From contig MHLY01000007.1 in assembly GCA_001821455.1 (NCBI GenBank), positions 88,462 to 100,535 on the forward strand: a stretch of 12,074 bases of DNA, given 5' to 3'. How positions within the stretch are numbered: the stretch's first letter is position 1; every line of letters begins with the position of its first letter. Of this stretch, positions 6,440 through 11,091 are shown piece by piece. The notes under the pieces were generated by a model. It ran no database searches, was not told the DNA's origin, and saw nothing but the letters and a program-made list of their open reading frames with translations. The translations under genes and the position numbers were made by a program. This stretch comes from Candidatus Nealsonbacteria bacterium RBG_13_42_11 (GTDB lineage: Bacteria; Patescibacteriota; Minisyncoccia; Minisyncoccales; RBG-13-42-11).

Positions 6440-6733
6440 ATGATTATAATGATAAAAAAATTCGGTACAATGTTATTATCTCGCCAGATGGGCAAGGAGG
6501 CGTTTTTGGCTTTTCAGTCGGCTTTAAGCGATAAAAAAAACGGAGAAAAAATTGAAATTGATTTCGAAGGAGTATTAACATTTTCTCCTTCTTGGGGAGA
6601 CGAATTTTTAAGTCCTTTACTGGAAAAATACGGAGAAGGGATTGCCTTTAAAAATACGGATAATCCTTCCGTAAAAGCTACTCTGGAGATATTGCAGGAA
6701 ATTTCAAAAAAAAAGTTTAATATTATTAAATAA
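6440..6733 (+). CDS. DUF4325 STAS-like domain protein
   Basis: The 97-residue protein has the alpha/beta STAS-like pattern of DUF4325: a strand and conserved motif EIDFEGVLTFSPSWGDEFL at about 39-57, followed by a helix and the GIAFKNTDNPSVKATLE segment. Proteins of this family usually occur with a histidine-kinase-type ATPase or other regulatory partner; none is adjacent here. AGAGGA at 6427-6432 lies 7 nt before the ATG and is one of the few well-placed ribosome-binding sites in this part. An in-frame ATG at 6449 is a less likely start. It is preceded by a terminator and a hairpin repeat, so it is probably transcribed from its own promoter; the TAGAAT at 6416-6421 is a candidate -10 box but lies very close to the ribosome-binding site. 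Confidence 0.72.
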   Translation: MIIMIKKFGTMLLSRQMGKEAFLAFQSALSDKKNGEKIEIDFEGVLTFSPSWGDEFLSPLLEKYGEGIAFKNTDNPSVKATLEILQEISKKKFNIIK

Positions 6734-6761
6734 GACTAAAGGAGTTAAGCTCATTTTTTGA

Positions 6762-6812
6762 ATGAAAATCGCCAGAATAAATTGTTCGAGGCTCATCTTC
6801 CCTCGGGAGTAA
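6762..6812 (+). other. 16-codon micro-ORF ending next to a terminator
   Basis: ATG at 6762 opens a 16-residue frame (MKIARINCSRLIFPRE) whose stop lies 2 nt before a strong terminator stem. AAAGGAG sits 16 nt upstream of the ATG. The last codons fold into a CGAGG/CCTCG hairpin. It could be a leader peptide for attenuation or chance; codon support is too little to decide. Confidence 0.25.
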
Positions 6813-6814
6813 AA

Positions 6815-6838
6815 AAATCGCCAATCAGGCGATTTTTT
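6815..6838 (+). terminator. Rho-independent terminator before the Nudix gene
   Basis: AAATCGCC pairs with GGCGATTT around AATCA (8 bp), followed by T6. The T-run merges with the extended -10 promoter of the next gene. Confidence 0.88.
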
Positions 6839-6846
6839 GGTAGAAT
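6838..6846 (+). promoter_or_regulatory. Extended -10 promoter of the Nudix gene
   Basis: TGGTAGAAT fits the extended -10 pattern TGnTAnnnT. It begins on the last T of the terminator. Only 8 bases separate it from the ATG at 6855, so a normal transcription start would fall at or next to the start codon. The same arrangement occurs before hpf. Confidence 0.6.
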
Positions 6847-6854
6847 AGAATATT

Positions 6855-7304
6855 ATGACAAAAGAGTTTGAGATTTGCGCCAGAGCGGTTATTAGAAATA
6901 AAGGGAGGATTTTAGTTTGTTGGCACAAAGAAAAGAAGTATTACTTTTTTCCGGGCGGACACGTAGATTTCGGCGAAAGGGCAGAATCCGCACTTACTCG
7001 TGAATTGAAAGAGGAATTGGATATTAAAGTTAAAAAATTATCTTTTATAGGAATCGTAGAAAATATTTATAAAGAAAACCGAGACAAACATAAAGAACAC
7101 CGAGGAAAACATCATGAAATCAATTTAGTTTTCAATGTTTCGGCAGAAAAAGCAAAAGACAAAAGTAAGGAGGACCATATTGACTTTGTCTTCCTGAATA
7201 ATAAAGAATTCAAAAAAGAAAAAGTTTTACCCCTTGCCTTGCAGAAAAACGTAATTAAATGGCTAAAAAATAAAAAGATATTTTGGGCAAGCCAAATTCA
7301 TTAA
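6855..7304 (+). CDS. Nudix hydrolase
   Basis: Nudix enzymes hydrolyse nucleoside diphosphates linked to another group, such as oxidised nucleotides or sugar nucleotides. The Nudix box lies at residues 35-57 and reads GHVDFGE, seven residues, then RELKEELDI. It fits the G-x5-E-x7-REUxEExGU signature except that the late glycine is Asp56. The metal-binding glutamates E50, E53 and E54 are present. The rest of the 149 residues is typical, with a Lys/His-rich insertion near 73-90. Substrate cannot be told. There is no Shine-Dalgarno site, and the promoter lies so close that the mRNA is probably leaderless. Element copy 6 follows 3 nt after the stop. Confidence 0.88.
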   Translation: MTKEFEICARAVIRNKGRILVCWHKEKKYYFFPGGHVDFGERAESALTRELKEELDIKVKKLSFIGIVENIYKENRDKHKEHRGKHHEINLVFNVSAEKAKDKSKEDHIDFVFLNNKEFKKEKVLPLALQKNVIKWLKNKKIFWASQIH

Positions 7305-7307
7305 AAT

Positions 7308-7340
7308 AACTAAAACTTAGCCCGAAATTAGAGAAAAACC
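7308..7340 (+). repeat. Intergenic element copy 6 (short form)
   Basis: AACTAAAACTTAGC is followed by CCGAAATTAGAG and AAAAACC before the ATG of the DUF3800 gene. It matches copy 1 in the join TTAGCCCGAAATT, so both lack the hairpin at the same place. Confidence 0.68.
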
Positions 7341-8012
7341 ATGGCCAAATCGTTTAATTTCATATTCGTTGACGAATCCGGGGATCCGGGAAAACCCTAC
7401 GAAATAGATAATAGTGACAATAAAACATTAACTGGGGCAAGTTTGTTTTATATTCTTTCAGCTGTCTGCCTTAACTCTGAAAAACTATTTGCTTTAGAAA
7501 ATCGAATTGTGGAACCAAAAGACAAATATCAATATAGGGGAGAAATAAAAGCTCAAAATATCCCTCTTAAACTATACAAAAACCTTCTAAATATAATAAA
7601 CGAATTAGAAATCAAAATATATTACCGGCTTATAGATAAAACTAAATATAAAGGAACTTTTTCTATTGACGGTAAGAAAAATCTCCACAATATCTTTGAC
7701 GAATATAATTTGGTAAAGTTAGTTTCGTTCGCAATTAAGATGTGCGGTTTTGATAAGGCAGAAATTGTAATCGATAGAGCGGACAGAAGATTGCTCGATG
7801 GAAAATTTGATAATTTTAATAACTATCTTATGAAAAAAGTTAATACTAAAACAATTAAAAGGGTTGAATTCGTCACTCATGTTAATTCAGAATACGTTAA
7901 CGCTATGCAGATATCAGATCTTGTTAGTGGCGCACTTAAAGATTTCACAACTGGTAAAAATAAAAATTTGAAAATGGTTATCAATAAACGTTTTTTAAAA
8001 AAAATATATTGA
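7341..8012 (+). CDS. DUF3800 domain protein
   Basis: DUF3800 proteins have a predicted RNase H-like fold and unknown biochemical role; they are common in mobile and defence-related regions. The 223 residues contain the hallmark FVDESGDPG motif (acidic D11, E12, D15), a second acidic strand EIVIDRAD near 142-149, and the C-terminal QISDLVSGAL near 190-199. These acidic residues are spaced as expected for a metal-dependent nuclease-like site. Length and both ends look complete. The gene lies directly behind element copy 6 and has no Shine-Dalgarno site. Established knowledge, from memory: several conserved structured RNA motifs have been named after DUF3800 genes because they lie next to them, which makes the flanking elements here worth comparing. 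Confidence 0.88.
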   Translation: MAKSFNFIFVDESGDPGKPYEIDNSDNKTLTGASLFYILSAVCLNSEKLFALENRIVEPKDKYQYRGEIKAQNIPLKLYKNLLNIINELEIKIYYRLIDKTKYKGTFSIDGKKNLHNIFDEYNLVKLVSFAIKMCGFDKAEIVIDRADRRLLDGKFDNFNNYLMKKVNTKTIKRVEFVTHVNSEYVNAMQISDLVSGALKDFTTGKNKNLKMVINKRFLKKIY

Positions 8013-8019
8013 TACAAAT

Positions 8020-8051
8020 AAAAAAAGCGGGCACCCAGACCTGGGACACGC
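8020..8051 (-). terminator. Leftward Rho-independent terminator
   Basis: On the - strand GCG and GTCCCA pair with TGGG, GC and CGC, with one bulge and one mismatch, around the tetraloop GGTC, followed by T7. On the + strand there is no T-run, so it acts only leftwards. It stops transcripts from the - strand promoter at 8072-8100 before they enter the DUF3800 gene. Confidence 0.7.
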
Positions 8052-8071
8052 TTCAAATTAATAATAGCAAG

Positions 8072-8100
8072 TATATACCCCTTGTCAAGGGGGGTGTCAA
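8072..8100 (-). promoter_or_regulatory. Strong leftward promoter
   Basis: On the - strand the -35 box TTGACA (8100-8095) is separated by 17 bases from TATATA (8077-8072). A second perfect TTGACA (8088-8083) lies 16 bases from TATTAT (8066-8061), so two promoters overlap. The region is also a CCCCTTG/CAAGGGG palindrome and contains a near-repeat with the core TGTCAAG on the + strand. No leftward gene follows; the transcript would be only about 35-45 nt before the terminator. Confidence 0.65.
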
Positions 8101-8117
8101 GAGGGATATAAAGAAAT

Positions 8118-8149
8118 AATTAAAATTTAGGCCTAAAGTCGAAAAATTA
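8118..8149 (+). repeat. Intergenic element copy 7
   Basis: AATTAAAATTTAGGCC is followed by TAAAGTCGAAAAATT. It keeps the core TAAAATTTAG and adds a perfect 12-base palindrome TTTAGGCCTAAA. It lies before the 50-aa membrane peptide gene. Confidence 0.6.
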
Positions 8150-8167
8150 ATAAAAAATAAATAATGT

Positions 8168-8320
8168 ATGAAATATTTACCTTGGATTTCATTAATCATT
8201 GCAACTATTGTTGTAATCAATGAGATTATGTGGGTTAGTAAGAGTGACCTCGCTTGGGTATTTATTGGTTTAGGGGCGGCGGTAGGATTGCAATCTATAT
8301 ATCTGATCGGAAAGAAATAA
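8168..8320 (+). CDS. 50-residue two-helix membrane peptide
   Basis: The frame codes for 50 residues: a first helix at about 3-22 (start MKYLPWISLIIATIVV), a short polar loop (WVSKSDLA), a second helix at about 29-47 with AWVFIGLGAAVGL, and the basic end GKK. It is the only gene between element copy 7 and the terminator at 8345, and there is no Shine-Dalgarno site. No family is recognised. Like the peptides at 5135 and 5353 it forms a unit of its own behind a copy of the element. Confidence 0.6.
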   Translation: MKYLPWISLIIATIVVINEIMWVSKSDLAWVFIGLGAAVGLQSIYLIGKK

Positions 8321-8344
8321 ATTTTCAATTTTAAATTCACCATT

Positions 8345-8374
8345 CTCAAACCCTCTATTTGGGAGCTTTTTTTT
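8345..8374 (+). terminator. Probable Rho-independent terminator
   Basis: CTC and AAA pair with TTT and GAG with two bulged G bases, followed by C and T8. The stem is weak but the T-run is long and the position after the membrane peptide gene fits. Confidence 0.55.
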
Positions 8375-8395
8375 CGATAATTTAAGATTATAAAG

Positions 8396-8463
8396 AAAAA
8401 TTTAGCTCCTCCTTCGTCCTCCTGCGTCCGTTCGGGCTTCGGACGGACAAAGGAAGTTGAAAA
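8396..8463 (+). repeat. Composite repeat: element end sequences around the second hairpin family
   Basis: It starts with AAAAATTTAGC and ends with GAAGTTGAAA, the two ends of the intergenic element. The inside is a different hairpin, with CGTCCG (8425-8430) pairing with CGGACG (8440-8445), inside CCTCCTTCG and GGACAAAGG. The right end runs into a terminator, as in copy 5. Confidence 0.6.
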
Positions 8464-8493
8464 TCGTCCCGCTGTAAGCGGGACGATTTTTTT
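8461..8493 (+). terminator. Strong Rho-independent terminator before hpf
   Basis: AAATCGTCCCGC pairs perfectly with GCGGGACGATTT (12 bp) around TGTAA, followed by T7. Related but decayed versions lie at 9207-9230 and 10634-10665. Confidence 0.92.
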
Positions 8494-8501
8494 GGTAGAA
8501 T
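8493..8501 (+). promoter_or_regulatory. Extended -10 promoter of hpf
   Basis: TGGTAGAAT starts on the last T of the terminator, exactly as before the Nudix gene. The ATG at 8514 is 12 bases beyond the box, so the mRNA leader would be only about 6 nt, too short for a ribosome-binding site. Confidence 0.6.
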
Positions 8502-8513
8502 AATATTAATCTA

Positions 8514-8825
8514 ATGAAAGTTACTATTAAAGCGACAAATTTTGATTTAACCCTGGAATTAAAAAGGGTAATTGAAGAAAAGATTGCTACTTTGGATAAA
8601 TTTATTCCTCATATTAATACCCCGGTTGAGGCTTTTGTTGAAGTAGCTATTGAGACCCGCCATCACAAAAAAGGAAAAATTTATTACGCGGAAGCAAACA
8701 TTAAAGTCCCAGGGGAAATTATCAGATCTGAGGCAAGGGAGGAGAATATTTACAAGGCAATTAATACGGTGAAAGATGAACTTCAGGGTCTCTTTAAAAA
8801 GTATAAAGAAAGACAAGCGGTTTAG
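8514..8825 (+). CDS. hpf: Ribosome hibernation-promoting factor, short form (HPF/YfiA, S30AE family)
   Basis: HPF binds the decoding region of the 30S subunit and parks ribosomes in an inactive state in slow growth. The 103-residue length fits the short form, without the C-terminal dimerisation domain of long HPF. Visible family features are the opening strand VTIKATNFDLT, the helix RVIEEKIATLDKFI, the ETRHHKKGKIYYAEANIKVPG beta region in two parts (about 47-67), and the closing helix EENIYKAINTVKDELQ with a basic tail. It begins a core-gene region, probably transcribed from the extended -10 promoter fused to the terminator upstream. The tiny predicted leader means translation would start without a Shine-Dalgarno site. 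Confidence 0.92.
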   Translation: MKVTIKATNFDLTLELKRVIEEKIATLDKFIPHINTPVEAFVEVAIETRHHKKGKIYYAEANIKVPGEIIRSEAREENIYKAINTVKDELQGLFKKYKERQAV

Positions 8826-8833
8826 TAATTCCG

Positions 8834-8857
8834 TTAGAAACTCTAATAATAAAATAA
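8834..8857 (+). repeat. Imperfect 24-bp direct repeat, left copy
   Basis: TTAGAAACTCTAATAATAAA and the next bases match the sequence at 8953-8976 at 21 of 24 positions. The two copies flank the 36-aa membrane peptide gene. Confidence 0.6.
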
Positions 8858-8865
8858 TCAATCCG

Positions 8866-8976
8866 ATGAAAATAGGTGATTTATTTAAAATAAGGATAAG
8901 GTGGTGGATGGGTTTTTTAATTTCTCTTCTTATCAGCAGTTTGATAGTTTTATTAGAAATTCTGATAATAAAATGA
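8866..8976 (+). CDS. 36-residue membrane peptide overlapping yggU
   Basis: From ATG 8866 the frame codes for a basic, aromatic start (MKIGDLFKIRIRWWMG) and one hydrophobic helix of Leu, Ile, Ser and Val at about 15-35, ending in K. Its stop overlaps the next start (ATGA), the usual sign of translational coupling. A longer frame opens at 8776 inside hpf, but that part overlaps hpf in another frame and is not supported. The gene is bracketed by the 24-bp direct repeats. No family is recognised. Confidence 0.5.
   Translation: MKIGDLFKIRIRWWMGFLISLLISSLIVLLEILIIK
8953..8976 (+). repeat. Imperfect 24-bp direct repeat, right copy
   Basis: TTAGAAATTCTGATAATAAA and the next four bases; they hold the last codons of the 36-aa peptide and the ATGA overlap with yggU. 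Partner of 8834-8857. Confidence 0.6.
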
Positions 8977-9197
8977 AGAAAATTTTTGTTAAGGCGAAAC
9001 CCGGAGCCAAAGAAGAAAAAATAGAAAAGATTGACGAGATAAATTTTGTTATTTGGGTTAAAGCGCCGCCGAAAGGCGGCAAAGCGAACCGGGCGATTGC
9101 CAAGGCAATCGCCACATATTTCAATGTTGCGCCTTCTGGGGTTAATCTTGTTTCCGGTTTTTCCTCAAGGCAAAAAGTTTTTGAAATAGTGGTATAA
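8973..9197 (+). CDS. yggU: DUF167/YggU family protein
   Basis: This 74-residue protein shows the family pattern: VKAKPGAKEEKIE near the start, WVKAPPKGGKANRAI near 28-42, and LVSGFSSRQKVFEI at the end. YggU proteins are small, widely conserved and of unknown function. The ATG at 8973 is used because it overlaps the preceding stop (ATGA) and gives the normal length; an upstream in-frame ATG at 8901 would add residues unlike the family. Confidence 0.88.
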   Translation: MKKIFVKAKPGAKEEKIEKIDEINFVIWVKAPPKGGKANRAIAKAIATYFNVAPSGVNLVSGFSSRQKVFEIVV

Positions 9198-9230
9198 AGA
9201 ACCAAAAAATCGTCCCGCGGAGCACGGGGC

Positions 9231-9259
9231 TTGACTGATTATTGTTTAAGTGTTAACCT
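9231..9259 (+). promoter_or_regulatory. Promoter of the cold-shock gene
   Basis: TTGACT (9231-9236), 17 bases, TAACCT (9254-9259). The predicted start near 9266 gives a leader of about 100 nt before the ATG at 9369. The -35 box directly follows a decayed terminator sequence (TCGTCCCGCGGAGCACGGGG). Confidence 0.6.
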
Positions 9260-9285
9260 TATTTACATAAGATAGTTACCTGATA

Positions 9286-9321
9286 AAAATTTAGTCGAGT
9301 TTATTCCGGGAACTAAACTTT
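9286..9321 (+). promoter_or_regulatory. Hairpin in the cold-shock gene leader
   Basis: AAAATTTAGT (9286-9295) can pair with ACTAAACTTT (9312-9321) at 9 of 10 positions around a 16-base loop. Long structured leaders are known to act as cold sensors in csp genes. The right arm also contains AACTAAACTTTAGG, close to the core of the intergenic element. Confidence 0.45.
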
Positions 9322-9368
9322 AGGATAAAACCTTAAAACATTAATTAAATTAATTTATCTTTAAAATC

Positions 9369-9566
9369 ATGGAAGGAACAATTAAAAATCTTACAGATAA
9401 GGGATTCGGATTTATTACTATTGAGGGCGAAGAAAAAGATTTGTTTTTTCACAAGAATGAGCTAAAAGGCGTAACCTACGAAGAATTAAAAGTAGGCGAC
9501 AAAGTTTCTTTTGAAAAAACCGATTCTCCAAAAGGACCCAATGCGACAAACGTAACCCGCATTTGA
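9369..9566 (+). CDS. csp: Cold-shock domain protein
   Basis: CspA-type proteins bind single-stranded RNA and DNA and keep mRNA unfolded. The 65 residues form one cold-shock domain: the opening EGTIKNLTDKGFGFITIE includes RNP1 (KGFGFI, 11-16) with its aromatic residues, RNP2 is LFFH (25-28), and DKVSFEKTDSPKGPNATNV closes the barrel. The usual RNP2 VFVH is LFFH here, a mild change. The gene has its own -35/-10 promoter, a leader of about 100 nt with a possible hairpin, and a terminator of its own, so it is a single-gene unit. Confidence 0.95.
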   Translation: MEGTIKNLTDKGFGFITIEGEEKDLFFHKNELKGVTYEELKVGDKVSFEKTDSPKGPNATNVTRI

Positions 9567-9600
9567 TAATTAATTCAGCAAGATTAAATAAATGAAAATT

Positions 9601-9630
9601 AAATCCCGCTTCCGGCGGGATTTGATTTTT
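9601..9630 (+). terminator. Rho-independent terminator after csp
   Basis: AAATCCCGC pairs with GCGGGATTT around TTCCG (9 bp), then GA and T5. Confidence 0.85.
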
Positions 9631-9649
9631 AATGCGGATTTAAATAAAC

Positions 9650-10627
9650 ATGCTTATTGATGATGTAAAAATACGGGCGACAGCAGGGACCGGCGGAAAA
9701 GGGGCGGTGGCTTTCAATAAAAATTTGATGTCTCTGGGTCCTGTCGGCGGCAGCGGCGGCAAGGGAGGCAGTGTTTGTGTTGAAGGCATTTCCGATTTGA
9801 GCGCGTTAAATAAATTCCGATTTAAAAAAGAATTTAAAGCTGAAAACGGACAGGATGGCCGTTCGCAATTTCGTGACGGCAGCAATGCGAAAGATTTGGT
9901 TTTGAAAGTTCCTGTCGGAACCGTGGTGCACAATTTAGAAACAGGCGAGAATATCGAGATAGCTAAAATCGGCCAGCTTACAGTAATTGTCCGCGGGGGA
10001 GCCGGAGGAAAAGGGAATTTCCATTTTCGTTCATCAACAAATACAACTCCGAAAGAATTTGAATACGGCGAGCCGGGGGAATCTCTTGAAATCCGTTTTG
10101 AATTAAAATTGATTGCCGACGTGGGATTCATAGGAATGCCTAACGTCGGGAAATCAAGCCTGCTTAATGAATTAACCAATGCCAAAAGCAAAGTGGCGAA
10201 TTATCCGTTCACAACTCTGGAACCCAATTTGGGCGTGTATTATGATTTGATACTTGCCGACCTTCCCGGGCTTATTGAAGGCGCATCTTTGGGTAAAGGG
10301 CTTGGCATTAAATTTTTGCGCCATATAGAGCGTACAAAAATTCTTTTTCATTTCGTGGCCGCAGATTCGGCAGATCCTGTGTCGGATTATAAAACGGTGC
10401 GAGGCGAGCTTGGAGCATATAACAAAATACTTCTGGAAAAGCCGGAATATGTTTTTTTGAGCAAAAAAGACGCGGTTTCAGAAGCCGCCGCCAACGAGGC
10501 GGCGGAGAAGCTTAAAGAATTAAATAAAAACATAACGCAGATTTCCATATTTGATTGGGACAGTATTGAACTTGTCAAAAAAATACTCAACGAATTGATT
10601 TTAGAAAAAACAGAACAGAGACCATAA
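9650..10627 (+). CDS. obg: GTPase Obg (CgtA)
   Basis: Obg is an essential GTPase that acts in 50S ribosome assembly and stress control. The 325 residues hold the glycine-rich Obg fold at about 1-155 (repeats such as GTGGKGA, GGSGGKGG and RGGAGGKGN) and the G domain from about 158. G1 is GMPNVGKSS at 162-170, the switch I threonine is in NYPFTTLEPNLG, G3 is DLPGLIEGAS from 204, and G4 is LSKKD at 270-274, a variant of NKxD. The optional C-terminal OCT domain is absent. There is no Shine-Dalgarno site. A terminator precedes it, so it needs its own promoter, and another follows. Confidence 0.97.
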   Translation: MLIDDVKIRATAGTGGKGAVAFNKNLMSLGPVGGSGGKGGSVCVEGISDLSALNKFRFKKEFKAENGQDGRSQFRDGSNAKDLVLKVPVGTVVHNLETGENIEIAKIGQLTVIVRGGAGGKGNFHFRSSTNTTPKEFEYGEPGESLEIRFELKLIADVGFIGMPNVGKSSLLNELTNAKSKVANYPFTTLEPNLGVYYDLILADLPGLIEGASLGKGLGIKFLRHIERTKILFHFVAADSADPVSDYKTVRGELGAYNKILLEKPEYVFLSKKDAVSEAAANEAAEKLKELNKNITQISIFDWDSIELVKKILNELILEKTEQRP

Positions 10628-10633
10628 TTTTTT

Positions 10634-10665
10634 ATCGCTTCCGCTGTAAGCGGGACGATTTTTTT
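10634..10665 (+). terminator. Terminator after obg
   Basis: ATCG and CCGC pair with GCGG and CGAT around TGTAA, with a small internal loop, then T-rich bases. The right arm and loop are identical to the terminator before hpf; the left arm has changed. A T-run is also present on the other strand, so it may work in both directions. Confidence 0.75.
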
Positions 10666-10675
10666 ATGACAGGAC

Positions 10676-10704
10676 TTGCTTTTTTGAAAGAACTAAGGTA
10701 AGAT
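10676..10704 (+). promoter_or_regulatory. Promoter of the 10711-10807 leader RNA
   Basis: TTGCTT (10676-10681), 17 bases, TAAGAT (10699-10704). The predicted start is near 10711, just before the first pairing element of the leader. Confidence 0.5.
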
Positions 10705-10710
10705 AGAGTC

Positions 10711-10807
10711 AGTTGAGAGTTGGGATTACAAATAGGTATAGCCGTCATTCGAGCCGGATAATCAATAATAATATTTGCAACTCACGCGGCCAAGGAGTTG
10801 CTTTTTT
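10711..10807 (+). ncRNA. Attenuator-like leader RNA with alternative pairings
   Basis: A terminator closes the region: GCAACTC (10777-10783) pairs perfectly with GAGTTGC (10795-10801), followed by T6. Upstream, GAGTTG (10717-10722) can pair with CAACTC (10778-10783), and GATTA (10724-10728) with TAATC (10759-10763), in one nested order. Forming this long-range helix would break the terminator. This is the layout of a riboswitch or attenuator in front of the gene at 10819, or of a free small RNA of about 97 nt. The middle part (10729-10758) would be the sensing region; I recognise no known riboswitch class in it. Confidence 0.55.
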
Positions 10808-10818
10808 GTTCATAGAAT

Positions 10819-11091
10819 ATGATTCCAAGATCTAAAAAGGATCCAAAAATTATAAACCAGCATCTGAAAAAAGAGGAGTTTTTGGAAGAGCATAACAGAT
10901 TGTCTCCTTTAAATTTGCAGGCCACAACGTCCCTGCTTTCACGTTTTAGAATGGAGAAAACCCTGCTTTTCAAAAATGATGACTGGTCCATAGACAAACT
11001 CAGAAGGCCCTTCGTTTTGTGGCTTACTTCCTTAACGGTTGAAGAAAAAAATAATATTGATAAGAAGCATGAAAAATTCACACAATCCTAA
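10819..11091 (+). CDS. Hypothetical 90-residue protein behind a leader RNA
   Basis: The 90 residues are mixed charged and helical, with a basic start (MIPRSKKDPK), a helix KKEEFLEEHNRL, a middle part with LSRFRMEKTLLF, and a Lys/Glu-rich end. There is no signal peptide, membrane helix or catalytic motif, and I do not recognise the family. No Shine-Dalgarno site lies before the ATG; AAGGAG at 10792-10797 is inside the terminator stem and too far away. If the terminator at 10777-10807 forms, this gene is switched off, so expression probably depends on the leader RNA. A possible second frame for a basic peptide starts inside its end at 11069. Confidence 0.6.
   Translation: MIPRSKKDPKIINQHLKKEEFLEEHNRLSPLNLQATTSLLSRFRMEKTLLFKNDDWSIDKLRRPFVLWLTSLTVEEKNNIDKKHEKFTQS

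Noticed and set aside
3218..8163. Classical integron attC sites
   Set aside because: The right end GTTGAAA is near GTTRRRY, but the left end does not fit RYYYAAC and no integrase gene is in the window. A strict attC call is not supported.
8053..8349. 98-codon - strand frame
   Set aside because: It runs through the leftward promoter, an element copy and the 50-aa peptide gene; its composition is not protein-like and it starts upstream of the promoter it would need.
8776..8865. Upstream extension of the 36-aa membrane peptide
   Set aside because: It overlaps the end of hpf in another frame; the ATG at 8866 gives a compact peptide coupled to yggU.
8559..9205. Open frames of 90-100 codons on the - strand
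   Set aside because: They lie opposite hpf, the 36-aa peptide gene and yggU, which are well supported; the antisense products look like random sequence.
9640..10191. 183-codon open frame on the - strand
   Set aside because: It is antisense to obg; the proline-rich product mirrors the glycine-rich Obg fold and has no recognisable domain.
10729..10763. tRNA-like T-arm (CATTCGAGCC)
   Set aside because: The TTCGA resembles a T-loop, but the flanking bases do not pair into a T-stem and no acceptor, D or anticodon arm can be formed.
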